A DNA stretch of 64,000 nt from assembly GCA_009667805.1 (NCBI GenBank), contig CM019067.1, positions 164,535,073 through 164,599,072 on the forward strand, written 5' to 3'. A model generated the notes under the pieces. The model did not search any database. It was given only the letters and a program-made list of their open reading frames with translations, and was not told where the DNA came from. Shown piece after piece: positions 46,145 through 57,671 of this stretch (position 1 is its first letter; each line of letters starts with the position of its first letter). The translations under genes and the position numbers were made by a program. This DNA comes from Leptobrachium leishanense. Its lineage: Eukaryota; Chordata; Amphibia; Anura; Megophryidae.

Positions 46145-47024
46145 ACCCCTAACTGCCACCAACTGTGGAGATAGGGAGTTCCAATGAACTCCCTATCTCC
46201 CGATCCGTGGCAGCTAGGGGTTAGAGCATGGCCGTTCCAACGATACCAAACATGAAAGTGAAAAATTTTGTAAAAAAAAAAAAAAAAAAAACACTTTTTT
46301 ATTTTTTTTTTGGTTTGTTAATGCAGCAATATTGTTCCCATTTCAATTAGAATGTGAACAATGATGCTGCACTAACGATTTTTGTATGCGGTGCGTTTGT
46401 TAAAAATAGTGTCATTTTCCCCAAAAAAAAATGTAACGAGACCCCATCTCTAATTATTTTAACAAGCACACCCCATACAAAATATAACCGCAATTACTCG
46501 CATGTTAAAATGTGGAAAAAAACACTTTACACATTGTAAATTATTGAAAATACATATTTTATTGCATTTTTTGTTATAATATACAGACATGACATAACGT
46601 ATACATATAATAATGACATATTATGAATCTACCGAGTCTGACGGAAAGAACGATATATAATATGTCTGGGTCATATACTAAAATAAGCCTTCAAAACACG
46701 TTTAAACATGATGCGCAAAACAGGTAAAAATGACCTCAGCATAGGGGCGGGAAAAGCCTCAGCAGCGAAAGGGTTAAACTTTTTTTTTTTTACTTTTTGT
46801 CCTTGTTTCCTGTCTCCCAGGGCACTACCCGGACCCCCATGGCAAATACCTTTTATGGCAAATATCTAGCATATATGCCCTCTTGGAGGGCACTCTAAAA
46901 ATCAAACTTTGAGTCCCATTGATTTGTATTGAGTTCGGGTTCGAGTACGAATTCGAACGTTTGAAAAGTTCAAGTTTGAATGCGAACCGAACTCGGGGGT
47001 GTTCGGCTCATCCCTAGTCAGCAG

Positions 47025-48203
47025 CAGAAGTAGCAAACTGTGGCTCTTCATAAAGCAACTCCCTTGGAATAGAGCCGGTTATAATAGTGTGCTACAATAT
47101 TCCAATACTGGCTTCCTATTATTGGCTCCACTGGAATAGGATGTCTTGTTTTTAAACTTCTAAATCCTGTTTTCCTGAATGTATTTTCTTTTGCCATGTG
47201 CATTAAGTGGATGCTAAAATGTGATAAATCCTAAAAAACCTTCACAATTTAAAGACTATTGCCTTTTTTGACTTGCACAGTTTGCAAGAATTAGTGGAAC
47301 TAATGTAGGCATTTCTTAGCAATTCATAAAAAAGAGTTGAGAGTTGAATACAATAGATGAAGGACACATTAGAAGTTTCTTCATTTAGTAAAACTACCTC
47401 CGAAATGGTGCAGAATTTTTATGGATTGGAATTGAGGCAAATAAAAGAGCCAAACTAAAGTTATGCTCACATGATGGATCCTCTGTTTAAGGTCCATAAA
47501 GTAACAGTTGTTCTTTAAAGATTTTACACATTAGATGCTTAATTCAAATAGAAATTTATCACTACAGTAATACTTCTTTATAGCAATGATTCTACAAAAG
47601 GATCAACAGCCTGTGAAGACATGAGTTCTTTTTTATTTTATTTTATTTTTTGAAGCCTTTTCTAAAATGAGCTGAATTACCTATTTCATATTTTCAGCAG
47701 TGCCGTCAGAAGCGCAGTCAAGGTTCAGTTATCCTTTTCATTTCAAATCATATTTTGTGACACTTAATTCTTCAGATGTTACAAATCCTACCTATGGCAG
47801 ACACCCTTATTAAAATCAGCTTTATATATAAAAAAAGTTTTCTTTTCAATCAACCTTTTTTCACTTCCTTTGTTTCCATTTTTAAAGAGCTACATAATCC
47901 TTAATGTGGATAAGAAACATGTTTTCTTATAAATAAAAAAATAAATAAAACATAATCAGAAACATTATTCAATGCCAGAACTTCATTCCATTTTATCCAG
48001 CAATGTATTTCAAGCATGTTCATGAATAGCATTTTGCATACAATGTTGAACATTCTCATCTACCCCATAACAATCCCTTTTTTATATTTTATAATCTCCA
48101 TACCGGATTTATTACTGATTCTAAGTAGTTATAGGAATATCATATGTTATAACAGTAGTACTTAGTTTTTGAGCATTTGCATTCAGTTCAGTTACTTTAC
48201 ATT
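47025..48203. other. No gene or repeat recognised
   Basis: A+T-rich sequence with frequent stops, possibly old single-copy DNA. No exon-like pattern was found. Confidence 0.4.
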
Positions 48204-48206
48204 TAA

Positions 48207-48655
48207 GGCTGGGGTCAGACGAGCGCAGTTATCACGTCCGTGTTGCCGCACATTTGTACGTCCGTGGCAGCATAGCATTCTGACCAATGGAGCCCCACAC
48301 ACGAAGTACGTCCGCATGGAAGTGCAGATGCATGGCGGACGCGGCAAACGGACGCAGGTTAGGCAAGAACGTAATACTGCTAGAACGGATGTGCGGAGTG
48401 CGCCACGTCTGCAACATCCGTGTAGCTTTGTGTGTGAGTGATAAAACAAGGTCAGATGGACTGCATTTATACGTCCAGAATTTTTGACGGACAGAATGTT
48501 TTTTCATTTTAATTTATTTTCCCTGCTACATCAGTCAAAAAATACGTCAGTGAAAAAAACGGACTGTGTGGCCACTACCTTGTTGTCAGTCAGTAAGTAC
48601 GTACGTTGTGCACGGACGCACAGTCCGTACAAAATGCGCTCATCTGACCCTAGCC
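48207..48655. mobile_element. Harbinger-like MITE
   Basis: The ends GGCTGGGGTCAGACGAGCGC and GCGCTCATCTGACCCTAGCC are inverted. TAA lies on both sides (48204-48206 and 48656-48658), the 3-bp TSD type of PIF/Harbinger elements. The interior is rich in ACGTCCG words and has no coding region. The superfamily call rests on TSD and terminus style only. Confidence 0.75.
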
Positions 48656-48658
48656 TAA

Positions 48659-49492
48659 AGGCATACAGTTCTCTTGATCTAGGGCCACCTTCAATTGCAT
48701 CAAAACGGCTCTAGTTCACTTTATTGCAGCACTTAGATCATTATCCATTCTATTTAACTAATATCTTTTCAACTTAATCATCTCTACACTGAGCTAAGAA
48801 TCATGGGAATGCACAACTGCTTGAATTGTGAACGACTCTATATTTAAATCTCACTCAATACCTTCACACTCGAGATTGAGATAACTCGGTTCTTCAAAGG
48901 CACAATCAGGTGGCCGATATTGAGTAATATTTATCGACAGCTGAGCAGGGCAAAAGCAAATTAAATTAATTTGTTGCAGATGAATTTAATTTTCTTTTAG
49001 GTTGAAAAAGGTGTCCTCAAAGATTTTTGCCCTGTGGGCATAATGCCCAAGGTGCTAATACTGGTTAAAATTGGCTGGGTAGTGTTCTGATATATCAGAA
49101 TTTCCTGAGAAGCCACTGAGCCACCCGATGCAGTTCTATCTAAACTAACTGCACTTGGGCAGTAGATGGCAACAACTGTGCAGAAAAAACAGTTTTGTGC
49201 CCATTCCCTATCAGGGCGGCTGTGTAGACCAGAAGTATCCAGCCCACTGCATGTATAAAACATGTATAAAACATAACCTTAAAGAAAATAAGGTTGTCAT
49301 TTGCACTCACCACTGTAACTCCATGCGAAACAAAACACAGAGGTTTTGGTTTACTTCAGCGGCCATTAAATTGTAAGCCCACCTGCCACATCACGGCACC
49401 TCTGGGTCCGGTGGGTCCTAACCTAATGGAACCAAGAGCTGCTTTCTAAGCAACCACATATCCTCATGCTGCTTATCAGCTAAGTGGCAACT
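48659..49492. other. No gene recognised; dispersed repeat at 49020-49078
   Basis: CCCTGTGGGCATAATGCCCA and flanks recur at 32560-32610. 49175-49220 resembles 51155-51195, and 49290-49360 resembles the reverse complement of 51195-51270, so similar sequence lies on both sides of the hAT element that follows. Confidence 0.45.
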
Positions 49493-49500
49493 GATGGGTT

Positions 49501-51031
49501 CAGGGGCGTCTCTAGGGGGGCGGCCCGCACCGGGTGACACCACCCCTAAGGTGACACCCTAAAAATTATTATTATTATTATATTTTTACACAAAAATATT
49601 TTAAAAGGAGGTATACATTAAGAATTCTCTAATTTTCAAGTATGTCCTGGGTATGCAAGGCCTAGGCTGGCACTTTCCAGTGTGTGGCAAAAAAACACCA
49701 CAAAGAGGATATTCACAGAGCACCGAAATGACGCAGACATTTCAGTGTTCTGTTGTTCCCTGCACTTTGGGGAATCAAATTTCCCCAGTGAATTTACCAC
49801 AGGGTCACAGAATCAGCCACCGAATGCTGCTGCAAACCCGTCGCCTGCTGTTTTAAAAATAACTACTGAACGAAAATGTCTGAAATTAACATATAAATTC
49901 CTACGAATGATAATAAAAAGGGCTGTTACATAAAAAAAAGAAAAATGCAATTAGAAAAAAAATGCCTGAAAGATACAAAAAAATCAAATCAATAAATAAA
50001 GAGATTTTTTACTATGGATTAACCTTCCTGGCGGTATTCCCCAGTGTGACTCGGGGTTAAATTTCAGTACCGCGAACGGTAACCCTGAGCCACACTCGGG
50101 CTGGCTCCCTCGCTGTCCCCCGCAGTGTGATCATGGGGAGCTGCTTCCTGGTAAGGCTCCCTGCGAGTCACACGATGCAGGGGGCGGGAGCAGCAGCAAA
50201 TTTAGAAAAAAATCATAAAACACTGTAATCCAAAGTGCAATGTTTATGAACGGCCACTAGGTGGCACTACAGGATAAGAAACAGACCATACATCGCCTCA
50301 CCCTTGCTTTCAGACAGATTTCAGTGTTTTTTGTTGTATTTTATTGAATATCATTTATTTGCATTATTTTGGATAAATATTTTTGGGATAATAAAATATT
50401 ATGTCGTGTTTCAAACTTTAACGGACTCAGTGTATTTACTATTTTTTTTTATTATTTATTTTTTTATTTATAAAGGATTTTACCAGTAAGGACTCTTGAT
50501 TGCATGGATTTCAGTGCGGGATTCCTAATTATTACAGGCTAACTATGTACAAAAACACATTTTCTTTAAAAAAAAATTGAGACGCTTTTAGACACGAAAT
50601 TTTTAAAAAATTAGACCGCCAGGGAGGTTAAAGGAATAAACGGTTTATAAGAATATTTTTAACATTGAAACCTATGGTATTCGTTCGCCCTGAATAAACC
50701 TGCCAAATGAAAACACTGGACATCAGGACATTTCTTTGCTGTTCGGTGTCTCTGAACAGATTAAACATTACTTCTCTATGGGGACTTTCACTGCCTTCGA
50801 ACAGGCACCGTACTTGCTGTCAGTTTGCCAAAATTTGTGTATGAGCATATCACAGAGCTCCACAGCAATAAACCTCACAGTAATGTGCGCCATGTATTAT
50901 GGGCATTCAGTGTTATATGGGAGTACTGATTTATGAGTAAAAGTAGTTAAAGAAAAACCCCGTAAAACTCGGGGGGGGGGTGACACCATAAATTACCGCA
51001 CCGGATGACACCAACCCTAGTGACGCCACTG
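49501..51031. mobile_element. hAT element with CAGKGGCGTC ends and perfect TSD
   Basis: The ends are CAGGGGCGTCTCTAGG and CTAGTGACGCCACTG, flanked by the perfect 8-bp TSD GATGGGTT (49493-49500 and 51032-51039). The interior contains a GGGTTATTC-type MITE body (about 49680-50850), a LINE/SINE tail fragment (49610-49655) and a TTAA element. No transposase is present. Confidence 0.93.
50019..50631. mobile_element. TTAA element with CCTTCCTGGCGGT ends
   Basis: The ends TTAACCTTCCTGGCGGT and ACCGCCAGGGAGGTTAA are inverted, with TTAA as the duplicated target. It is non-coding, of piggyBac or Kolobok type. A LINE-tail fragment (TATAAAGGATTTTACCAG, 50469-50486) lies inside. Confidence 0.9.
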
Positions 51032-51289
51032 GATGGGTTTATATTTATACCCTCGCAGGAACAATTCCACTTTGAGATTAAAAAGAAAACAGGAAAGAAG
51101 CAGCAGCCATAATGACCGGGCTGGGGATACAGCAAAATATACATAAACACTGAAAAAAACAGTTTTGCGCCTATTCCCCATCAGGGTGGCTGCGTAAACA
51201 ACAACCTCTGTGTTTTATTTCGCGTGGTGCTGCAGTGGTAAGCACAGATGGCAACTGCTGTGGGAAATGAGGTGAGGTAGTGCAGCAAT

Positions 51290-52536
51290 ATTATTCACTT
51301 TATTATTGAACAATACTGCTGCTTTTAGATAATTTTTTAATTTTTTTATTTATATTAGCTGGTCATGTAAAATGGACCTCCTACGTTAAATGCTTTTGCC
51401 GCTTTTGAAGAAAAAAAATAGAAATAAAAAGAAATGCCTTGTTTTTTTATTTTTACAGATTATCTGGTCATGTTTGGTATCATTAGAAAGGCCAGGATCG
51501 GGCCTCCTATGTTACACATTTCGAAAGATACAGGGGGGGACATGCCAGATGCGAGCATGCTGTGGTCGAAGCCCCAGATCGACGATGCAATTGCAATTGC
51601 AATTGCGGTTATATTTTGTATGGGGTGCGCTTGTTGAAAAAATTAGAAATGGGGTCTCGTTACATTTTTTTTGGGAAAAATTACGCGATTTTTAACAAAC
51701 GCACTGCATACAAAATCGTTAGTGCAGCATCATTGTTCACATTATAATTGAAATGGGAACAATATTGCTGCATTAACAAACCAAAAAAAAGAAAAAAAAC
51801 TTGTTTAATTTTTTTTATATTTTTTTTTTAGAATATTTTTTTTTATTTTATTTTTATTTTTAATTTTTATTTTTTATTAAAAACATTTTTCACAGCCATG
51901 TTTGGGATCGTTGGAACGGCCATGCTCTGGCCGATCCAACAGTACCAAACTTTAACCCCTAGCTGCCACGGATCGGGAGATAGGGGGTTCATTGGAACCC
52001 CCTATCTCCACCATTGGTGGCAGCTAGGGGTTAACTCCAGGACTGGCGTCATCGTGCTATGCACGATGATGCCAGTCCTCAGGGGGAGTTCCCGGAGGCT
52101 TGGCCAACATCCAAGATGTCAGCCAGCTCCGGGAAAGGATCATGAACCGGCGCTTTTCAGCGCCGATTCGTGATCCGGCTCCCCAGGGGTTAATGACAGC
52201 CACCGTTTGGAAGGGCAGGCTGTGCCCTTCCAAACGGTGCCTGGCATTAAGCTCAGGACCCCCGCGATCGGGAGGGAGAGAGGTCCGAAGGACCTACCAC
52301 ACTCCCTTTCAGGCGCCTCCTCGGCACACGTGGGGGGCGCCTGAAATAGATGTCATCGCGCCACCGCGATGACATCTATTGTGCCAAGATGTCAGCCCGC
52401 ACCGGGGGGCACAGCGATCGGCCGGAATCCGGCCGATCACAGGCTGCTTCGGGAGGACGCGCTGAGCGCGTCCTCCGCAGCCAACCCTTCCTGCGGCAGG
52501 ACGCGCTGAGCGCGTCCTCCGCAGCGAAGTGGTTAA
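51290..52536. mobile_element. piggyBac-like MITE, left end decayed
   Basis: The right end GCAGCGAAGTGGTTAA closes on TTAA at 52533-52536. The interior repeats the palindromes of 40836-41377 (GGACGCGCTGAGCGCGTCC, GATGTCATCGCG) and the block 51897-52110, which recurs at 61250-61470. The left terminus is not recognisable. Confidence 0.75.
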
Positions 52537-52762
52537 GAAAACTAACCCACTAGGGGTTCTTCACAAAGCGGCGAACTTGTCATCAATTGAGTTTCACTGT
52601 GCAATTACTGGGCAGTTCGTCTAGTCACTAAACTGTAAATTGGCCAAATACTGGCAAATTGACGGCAAAATATGGTGCAGTTCACCGCAGTTCACTGCAG
52701 TTCGATGATCTTCGGGGGGCAGCAAAATTGTCCCATTGAGGAGTAATGGTTAAGCTTCTCTT

Positions 52763-53015
52763 GTGCCGTCTTTGACCCACTCCTTTAATCTATCCTTAAC
52801 CTCTGGGGTCCTTTCTGCTCCCCTCAATCATGCCATGACGGTAGTCCCAATCCTAAAAAAGCCATCACTGGATCCAACTGCTCCCTCCAACTACACCCAC
52901 ATGTCCCTGCTCCCTTTTACATTCAAACTCCTTGAAAAGCTTGTGTATAGCCACCTGATTTACTGCTTCAACACCCACGCTCTTCTTGACCCTCTGCAAT
53001 TTGCAATTACTTCAG
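52763..53015 (+). pseudogene. L2-type LINE RT fragment
   Basis: An 85-codon open frame encodes [20 protein letters not shown], then [16 protein letters not shown] and [17 protein letters not shown]. This is the N-terminal end of the RT domain of L2-type LINEs (VTPILKKP...NYRPVSLLPFLSKLLEK in the family). The usual YRPVS is YTHMS here, so the fragment has also drifted. Nothing of the catalytic core (FADD/YADD) follows; the sequence passes into an AT-rich repeat at about 53020. It is a short relic with no activity. Confidence 0.8.
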
Positions 53016-53024
53016 AATAATGAA

Positions 53025-53210
53025 TCGATACGAATTCGAAACTAAACGGTATGTAACTAATTTATTTTGTTTTATACTGTGTCATCATCATAAAAGAAAA
53101 ATTTGAATAACTGATATTAACTATTGAATTTGAAATGAACTATAAAATTGATATCAACTATCAAATTTGAAATGAACTATCAAATTGATATCAACTATTG
53201 AATTTTTATT
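53025..53210. repeat. AT-rich repeat, left part
   Basis: Units of TATCAAATTTGAAATGAAC and AATTGATATCAACTATC repeat. The right part lies at 57525-57665, with the LINE between them. A related copy, reverse-complemented, lies at 13315-13760. Confidence 0.7.
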
Positions 53211-54263
53211 TATTTATTTATTTATAAAGGATTTTACCAGGAAGGATACATTGAGATTTCTCTCGTTTTCAAGTATGTCCTGGGTTCGAGAACATAGTTA
53301 CAGAAATACAAAGTAGTAAAATGCAAGACATTATTAACACAAAAAACAAATATACAGATTAACAGAAAATAAATATGTAGGAAATATAGTCACTATGTTA
53401 CATGTTTACAGATGCATTCCTTATTGAGGTATGTTAATAGGGAGCTCTTAAGGGACCTTAGACTGGGGAAGATTTGATGGCTTCTGGGAGGTTATGCCAT
53501 AATTGTAGTGCTCTGTAGGAAAATGAGGATCGAGCCACTTTCTTTTTGTATTGTGGTATTGCAAGTAAGGTGCTGGTCCTGGATCGGAGGTTATAGGATG
53601 AGGGAACTGCTGAGGGATGCAGCCTATTCAGGTAGGGTGGTAGCTTCCCAGAAAAGCTCTTAAACGCCAGGTTGGAAAGGTGAAGAGTGCGTCTAGATTC
53701 CAGCGACGGCCAGTTTAGTTCTTTTAACATGTCACAATGGTGGGTCATGTAGTTACATTGTAGTACAAAGCGGCAGAATGAGTTATACAATGTAGTAAGT
53801 TTCTGGAGGTGCGTTTGCGGGGTGGCTGCATACACTACATCTCCGTATTCAATAGCTGGCATAAGCATTTGTTGTACAATCTGCTTTCTTACCGCGGGGC
53901 TCAGGCAGGCTTTGTTTCTGTACAGGGCACCTAGTTTGGGGTAAAGTTTAGATGAAAGTTTGTCGATGTGGGGGCCAAAGGATAGATTTGGGTCTAACCA
54001 CATACCTAGATATTTGAGAGAAGTGACTGTGGTCAACTTGCCATTTGATGTTGTCCTGACACATAGATTGGGTGTTTGCAATTTGTGTAGTTTAGGTGCT
54101 GTTCCAAAGAGCATTATAACAGTTTTGTCAGCATTTAGAAAAAGTTTGTTATCTTTGATCCACTTTTCTACCTCTGTGAATTGGTTTTGCAGCATGGCCT
54201 CCAGCTGTGGGAGATATGGTTTGCTGGTATAGATTACAATGTCATCTGCGTATATGTGTACAG

Positions 54264-56405
54264 TAGGGATGAGTTGAACACCCCCGAGTTCGGTTCGCAT
54301 TCGAACTCAAACTTTTCAAAAGTTCGAATTCGAACTCGAACACAAACTCAATACAAGTCAATGGGACTCAAAGTTCGATCTTTAGAGTGCCCTCCAGATA
54401 GATAAATGCAAATGCTAGATATTTGCCATAAAAGGTGTATGGGGGTCCGGGTAGTGCCCTGGGGGACAGGAAACAAGGACAAAAAGTTTTAAAAAAACGT
54501 TTTTAAAGGGACAGTGAGTTTTCCATGAAATAAGGGTTAAAATAAAAATGAAAAATTCCTTCAAATATCGTGCCTAGGAGGTCCCCATAACCTGCCCGTG
54601 AAGTGGCGGATTTCGAGGATGTATAGAAACATTTAAAAACAATGTCTGGGTCCGGGTAATGCCCTGAGGGACAGGAAACAAGGACAAAAAGTTTTAAAAA
54701 AGACATTTTTAACCCCTTCACTGCTGACAACGTGTGGGACACGTCCTCAGTTACTCCCGCTGTATGCTGAAGAGGACGTGTCCCACACGTCATCAGCTTT
54801 GTGGGACCCCTGGCGGAGATACTCACCTCTCTGTCCGGGGTCCCGCGGCGTTCTGACTTCAGCGTCCTCAGGCGCTGAAGTCAAGCTCCTCCCGATGTAA
54901 ATAACGTCATCGTGCCATGAGATCGCCTGGAAGGGAGGGGGGGATCCGTTCGGATCCCTCTCCCTCCAGATCGGGAGGTCCCACAAAAAAAGCCAGGCAC
55001 CGCTTAAAAGGGGAGAGTCTCCCCTTTTAAGCGGTGCCTGGCTTTAACCCCTTAGGCACCGGGTCGCACTTCGGCACCTTGCGGCGCCGAAGTGCGGCCT
55101 AGCTCCGGTGGGGGCCACCATCTTGGATGGCAGCTCAACCCCCGGGTCCCCCCTCACTGCCTGACGTCCTCACGCATAGCATGATGACGTCAGAGAGCCG
55201 GGGAACCCCTAGCTGCCCAGAATCCCCTGGTGGAGATAGGGGGTTCATTTGAACCCCAATATCTCCAGAACCGTGGCAGCTAGGGGGTCATGGAGGGTGT
55301 CATTTGAAAGGCATGAGCATGGCCTGAGCATGATACCCAACAAGACCAGGTATAAAGTAAAAAAATAAAAATAATAATTAAAAAACATGGTTTTGTTTGT
55401 GTTATTTTTATTAATGCAGCAATATTGTTCACATTTCAATTATAATGTGAACAATGATGCTGCACTAATGATTTTTTTCTATGGTGTGCGTTTGCTAAAA
55501 ATCACATAATTCCCCCCAAAAAATTTAATATGTCCCCATTTCTAATTTTTGTACAAGCACACCCCATAGAAAATATAACCGCAAATGTTCATGTGATAAA
55601 AAGGAAAAAAAAAAACACTTTGCAAGCTGCAGATGATTAAAAATTCAAGTTTTATTGCATTTTATGTTATAATATACAGGCATAACATGACGTATACATA
55701 TAAAAATGATATATTATGAATCTGCCGAGTCTGCCGGAAAGAACGATATATGATATGTCTGGGTCGTATAATAAAATGTGGCTTCAAATTGCATTTAAAC
55801 ATGATGAGCGAAAGCGGTAAAAATTAGCTCAGCACACAGCGGTGAAATGCCTCAGCAGTGAAAGGGTTAAAGGAACAGTGAGTTTTCCATAAAATAAGGG
55901 TTAAAAATAAAAACGAAAAATTCCTTCAAATATCGTGCCTAGGAGGTCCCCATAACCTGCCCGTGAAGTGGCGGATTTGTAGGATGTATGGAAACATCGC
56001 CATCACAGACCCACACACGACACCTAGCACTCTCAGTCTGCATACAATGTATCAAATTCATGAGACCGGACTAATTAGAAGCACATGTTATTTCCAAACA
56101 CAAATTAAACACCTGTTGTTTACGTTGTTTGAGAGCACAGGTAATTTAGAGGTGATAATCTTTGCACCTAGACATTAGTTTTTAATTCAATATCTAATAA
56201 ACCGTTGCTTAGAATATTCTGCAGTAAAGAGTCTCTTTATTTCTAGATTTTTTTTAGTATTTTTTAAGCATTTTTTATACTTTTTTTAAAAAAAAAAAAA
56301 TCGAACTCGAACCAAACACGCCAAAAAGTTTGAAGTTCGCAGACTTTCGAACTGCCGATGTTCGAATCGAACTCCGAACTGATCGAACCGAACAGCTCAT
56401 CCCTA
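54264..56405. mobile_element. hAT element inside the LINE, itself split by a TTAA MITE
   Basis: The ends are TAGGGATGAGTTGAACACC and GAACAGCTCATCCCTA. The perfect 8-bp TSD GTGTACAG lies at 54256-54263 and 56406-56413. Interior blocks (GGGTAGTGCCCTGGGGGACA) match 7530-7600 and 26560-26640, and 55950-56190 matches 39180-39400 in reverse. Confidence 0.95.
54709..55870. mobile_element. piggyBac-like MITE inside the hAT element
   Basis: The ends are TTAACCCCTTCACTGCTGAC and CTCAGCAGTGAAAGGGTTAA, with TTAA on both sides. The interior has the same chain of palindromes as 39493-40631, in the other orientation, including AAAAGGGGAGAGTCTCCCCTTTT-type arms near 55000-55030. Confidence 0.92.
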
Positions 56406-56856
56406 GTGTACAGTTGAGGCTTTGCAGACATTGGGCAGATCATTTATGAATATTGTGAATAGCAGGGGGCCGAGTATCGAGCCTTGGGGTACACCGCATG
56501 TGACTGGGAGGGGGAGGGAAGTGCTGTCAGAAATGGACACATATTGCGACTAATCAGACACATATGATTGAAACCAGGTTAGCGTGCGATCACCAATACC
56601 AGAGTCTTTGAGTTTTTGTAATAAGATACCATGGTCTACTGTGTCAAAGGCCTTGGCAAAATCAAGGAAGATGGCTCTGAATGATTTGAATGATTTGGAC
56701 GGAAGCCGGATTGATATGGGGTTAAATAGTTCCAATACTGATAGTAATCACGTAATTGAGTGTAAACACATTTTTCCTGAATTTTTGACATTACAGGAAG
56801 CAATGATATTGGACGGTAGTTGGATACCAAAGTATTCTCTCCACTTTTATGGATAG

Positions 56857-57450
56857 TAGGGATGGGCGTTCGGTTCGATTCGAACTCACGTTCGAATCGA
56901 ACACCAGCCGTTCGGGTGTTCGGCGAACGCCGAACATTATGGAATGTTAGCGGTTTGTTCGACCGCGGACATTCCATAATAAAAAATGAGTCCACAGGTC
57001 TCCTAAATATACCGTCGGCTGCCGGTACATTTAGGAGACCTGTGGCTGCGGCCCCCGGCCCCCGTAACTCACCTGTCCTGCAGCTGTCCCGGCCATATTA
57101 AATTAGAGCCCTGATTGGGCAAAGTCCAGGTCAGGCGCAGGACTTTGCCCAATCAGATCATTCAGCATGAAGACGTGAGGCAGAGAGGAGCCGCAGCCAG
57201 ACGGACCAGAGGAGCTGACAAACTGGGGAACAGGCGGACGGGACAGCTGCAGGACAGGTGAGTTACGGGCGCCATAGCCACAGGTCTCCTAAATGTACCG
57301 GCAGCCGCCGGTACATTTAGGAGAACTGTGAACACATTTTGCGTGTTCGGCCCCCATTGATTAATATTGTGTTCGAGTTCTTATTCGAACATTTCGGCCG
57401 GTTGGCTGTTCGGATACGAACCGAACACAGGAGTGTTCGGCTCATCACTA
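56857..57450. mobile_element. Short hAT element inside the LINE
   Basis: The ends are TAGGGATGGGCGTTCGG and CGGCTCATCACTA. The perfect 8-bp TSD ATGGATAG lies at 56849-56856 and 57451-57458. The subterminal arms have GTTCGAATCGAAC-like inverted words, and CTAAATGTACCGGCAGCCGC recurs as an internal inverted pair (56998-57030 and 57290-57325). It is non-coding. Confidence 0.95.
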
Positions 57451-57524
57451 ATGGATAGGTACCACTTTCGCAGTCTTCCAGAGTTTGGGTATATATCCAG
57501 TCGCCAGTGATTCATTGATTATCA

Positions 57525-57665
57525 AATTTATATCATCTATCAAATTTGAAATGACCTATCAAATTGATATCAACTATCAAATTTGAAATGAACTATCAAA
57601 TTGATATTAACTATCAAATTTGAAATGAACTATCGAATTTGAAATGAACTATCAAATTGATATCA
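57525..57665. repeat. AT-rich repeat, right part
   Basis: Four units of AACTATCAAATTTGAAATGA with AATTGATATC lie here, continuing the repeat at 53025-53210. Confidence 0.7.
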
Positions 57666-57671
57666 ACTTTA

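Larger units (their letters stand above)
40836..46777. mobile_element. piggyBac-like MITE hosting an LTR retrotransposon
   Basis: The ends are TTAACCACTTCGCTGCTGAG and CAGCAGCGAAAGGGTTAA, with TTAA at 40836-40839 and 46774-46777. Without the LTR element it would be about 1.2 kb, the usual size of this family. The left side has repeated GGACGCGCTGAGCGCGTCC palindromes. Confidence 0.9.
38974..47016. mobile_element. hAT element expanded to 8 kb by nested insertions
   Basis: The left end is TAAGGATGAGCTGTTCGG and the right end CGGCTCATCCCTA. The flanking 8-mers GTCGGCAG (38966-38973) and GTCAGCAG (47017-47024) match at seven of eight positions. Between them are hAT interior blocks matching 54264-56405 in reverse orientation, one TTAA MITE (39493-40631), and a second (40836-46777) that itself holds an LTR retrotransposon. 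No transposase remains. Confidence 0.9.
53211..57524 (-). mobile_element. CR1/L2-type LINE split by two hAT insertions
   Basis: On the minus strand the element runs from RT sequence at 57524 to a TAAATAAATAAA tail at 53211-53225. It is interrupted by hAT elements at 56857-57450 and 54264-56405. Its own length is about 1.55 kb. The 3' tail and C-terminal protein match 6740-7320, so both copies are one family, which also shares its tail with the SINE. Confidence 0.92.
53461..57524 (-). pseudogene. LINE reverse transcriptase in three pieces
   Basis: In minus-strand order: 57524-57459 encodes NESLATGYIPKLWKTAKVV; 56856-56414 encodes NYRPISLLPVMSKI, then IFLDFAKAFDTVDHGILL with the first catalytic Asp, then [19 protein letters not shown]; 54255-53461 encodes HIYADDIVIY with the catalytic Asp pair, then LKYLGMWLDPNLSF, LMPAIEYGDVVYA and YNLRSRTSTLLAIPQYKK. 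The two hAT elements lie exactly at the piece boundaries, each with an 8-bp TSD. The RT itself has few other lesions, though the 56.6-56.8-kb segment shifts frame. The endonuclease is absent. The sequence fits CR1/L2 (Jockey-group) LINEs. Confidence 0.92.
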
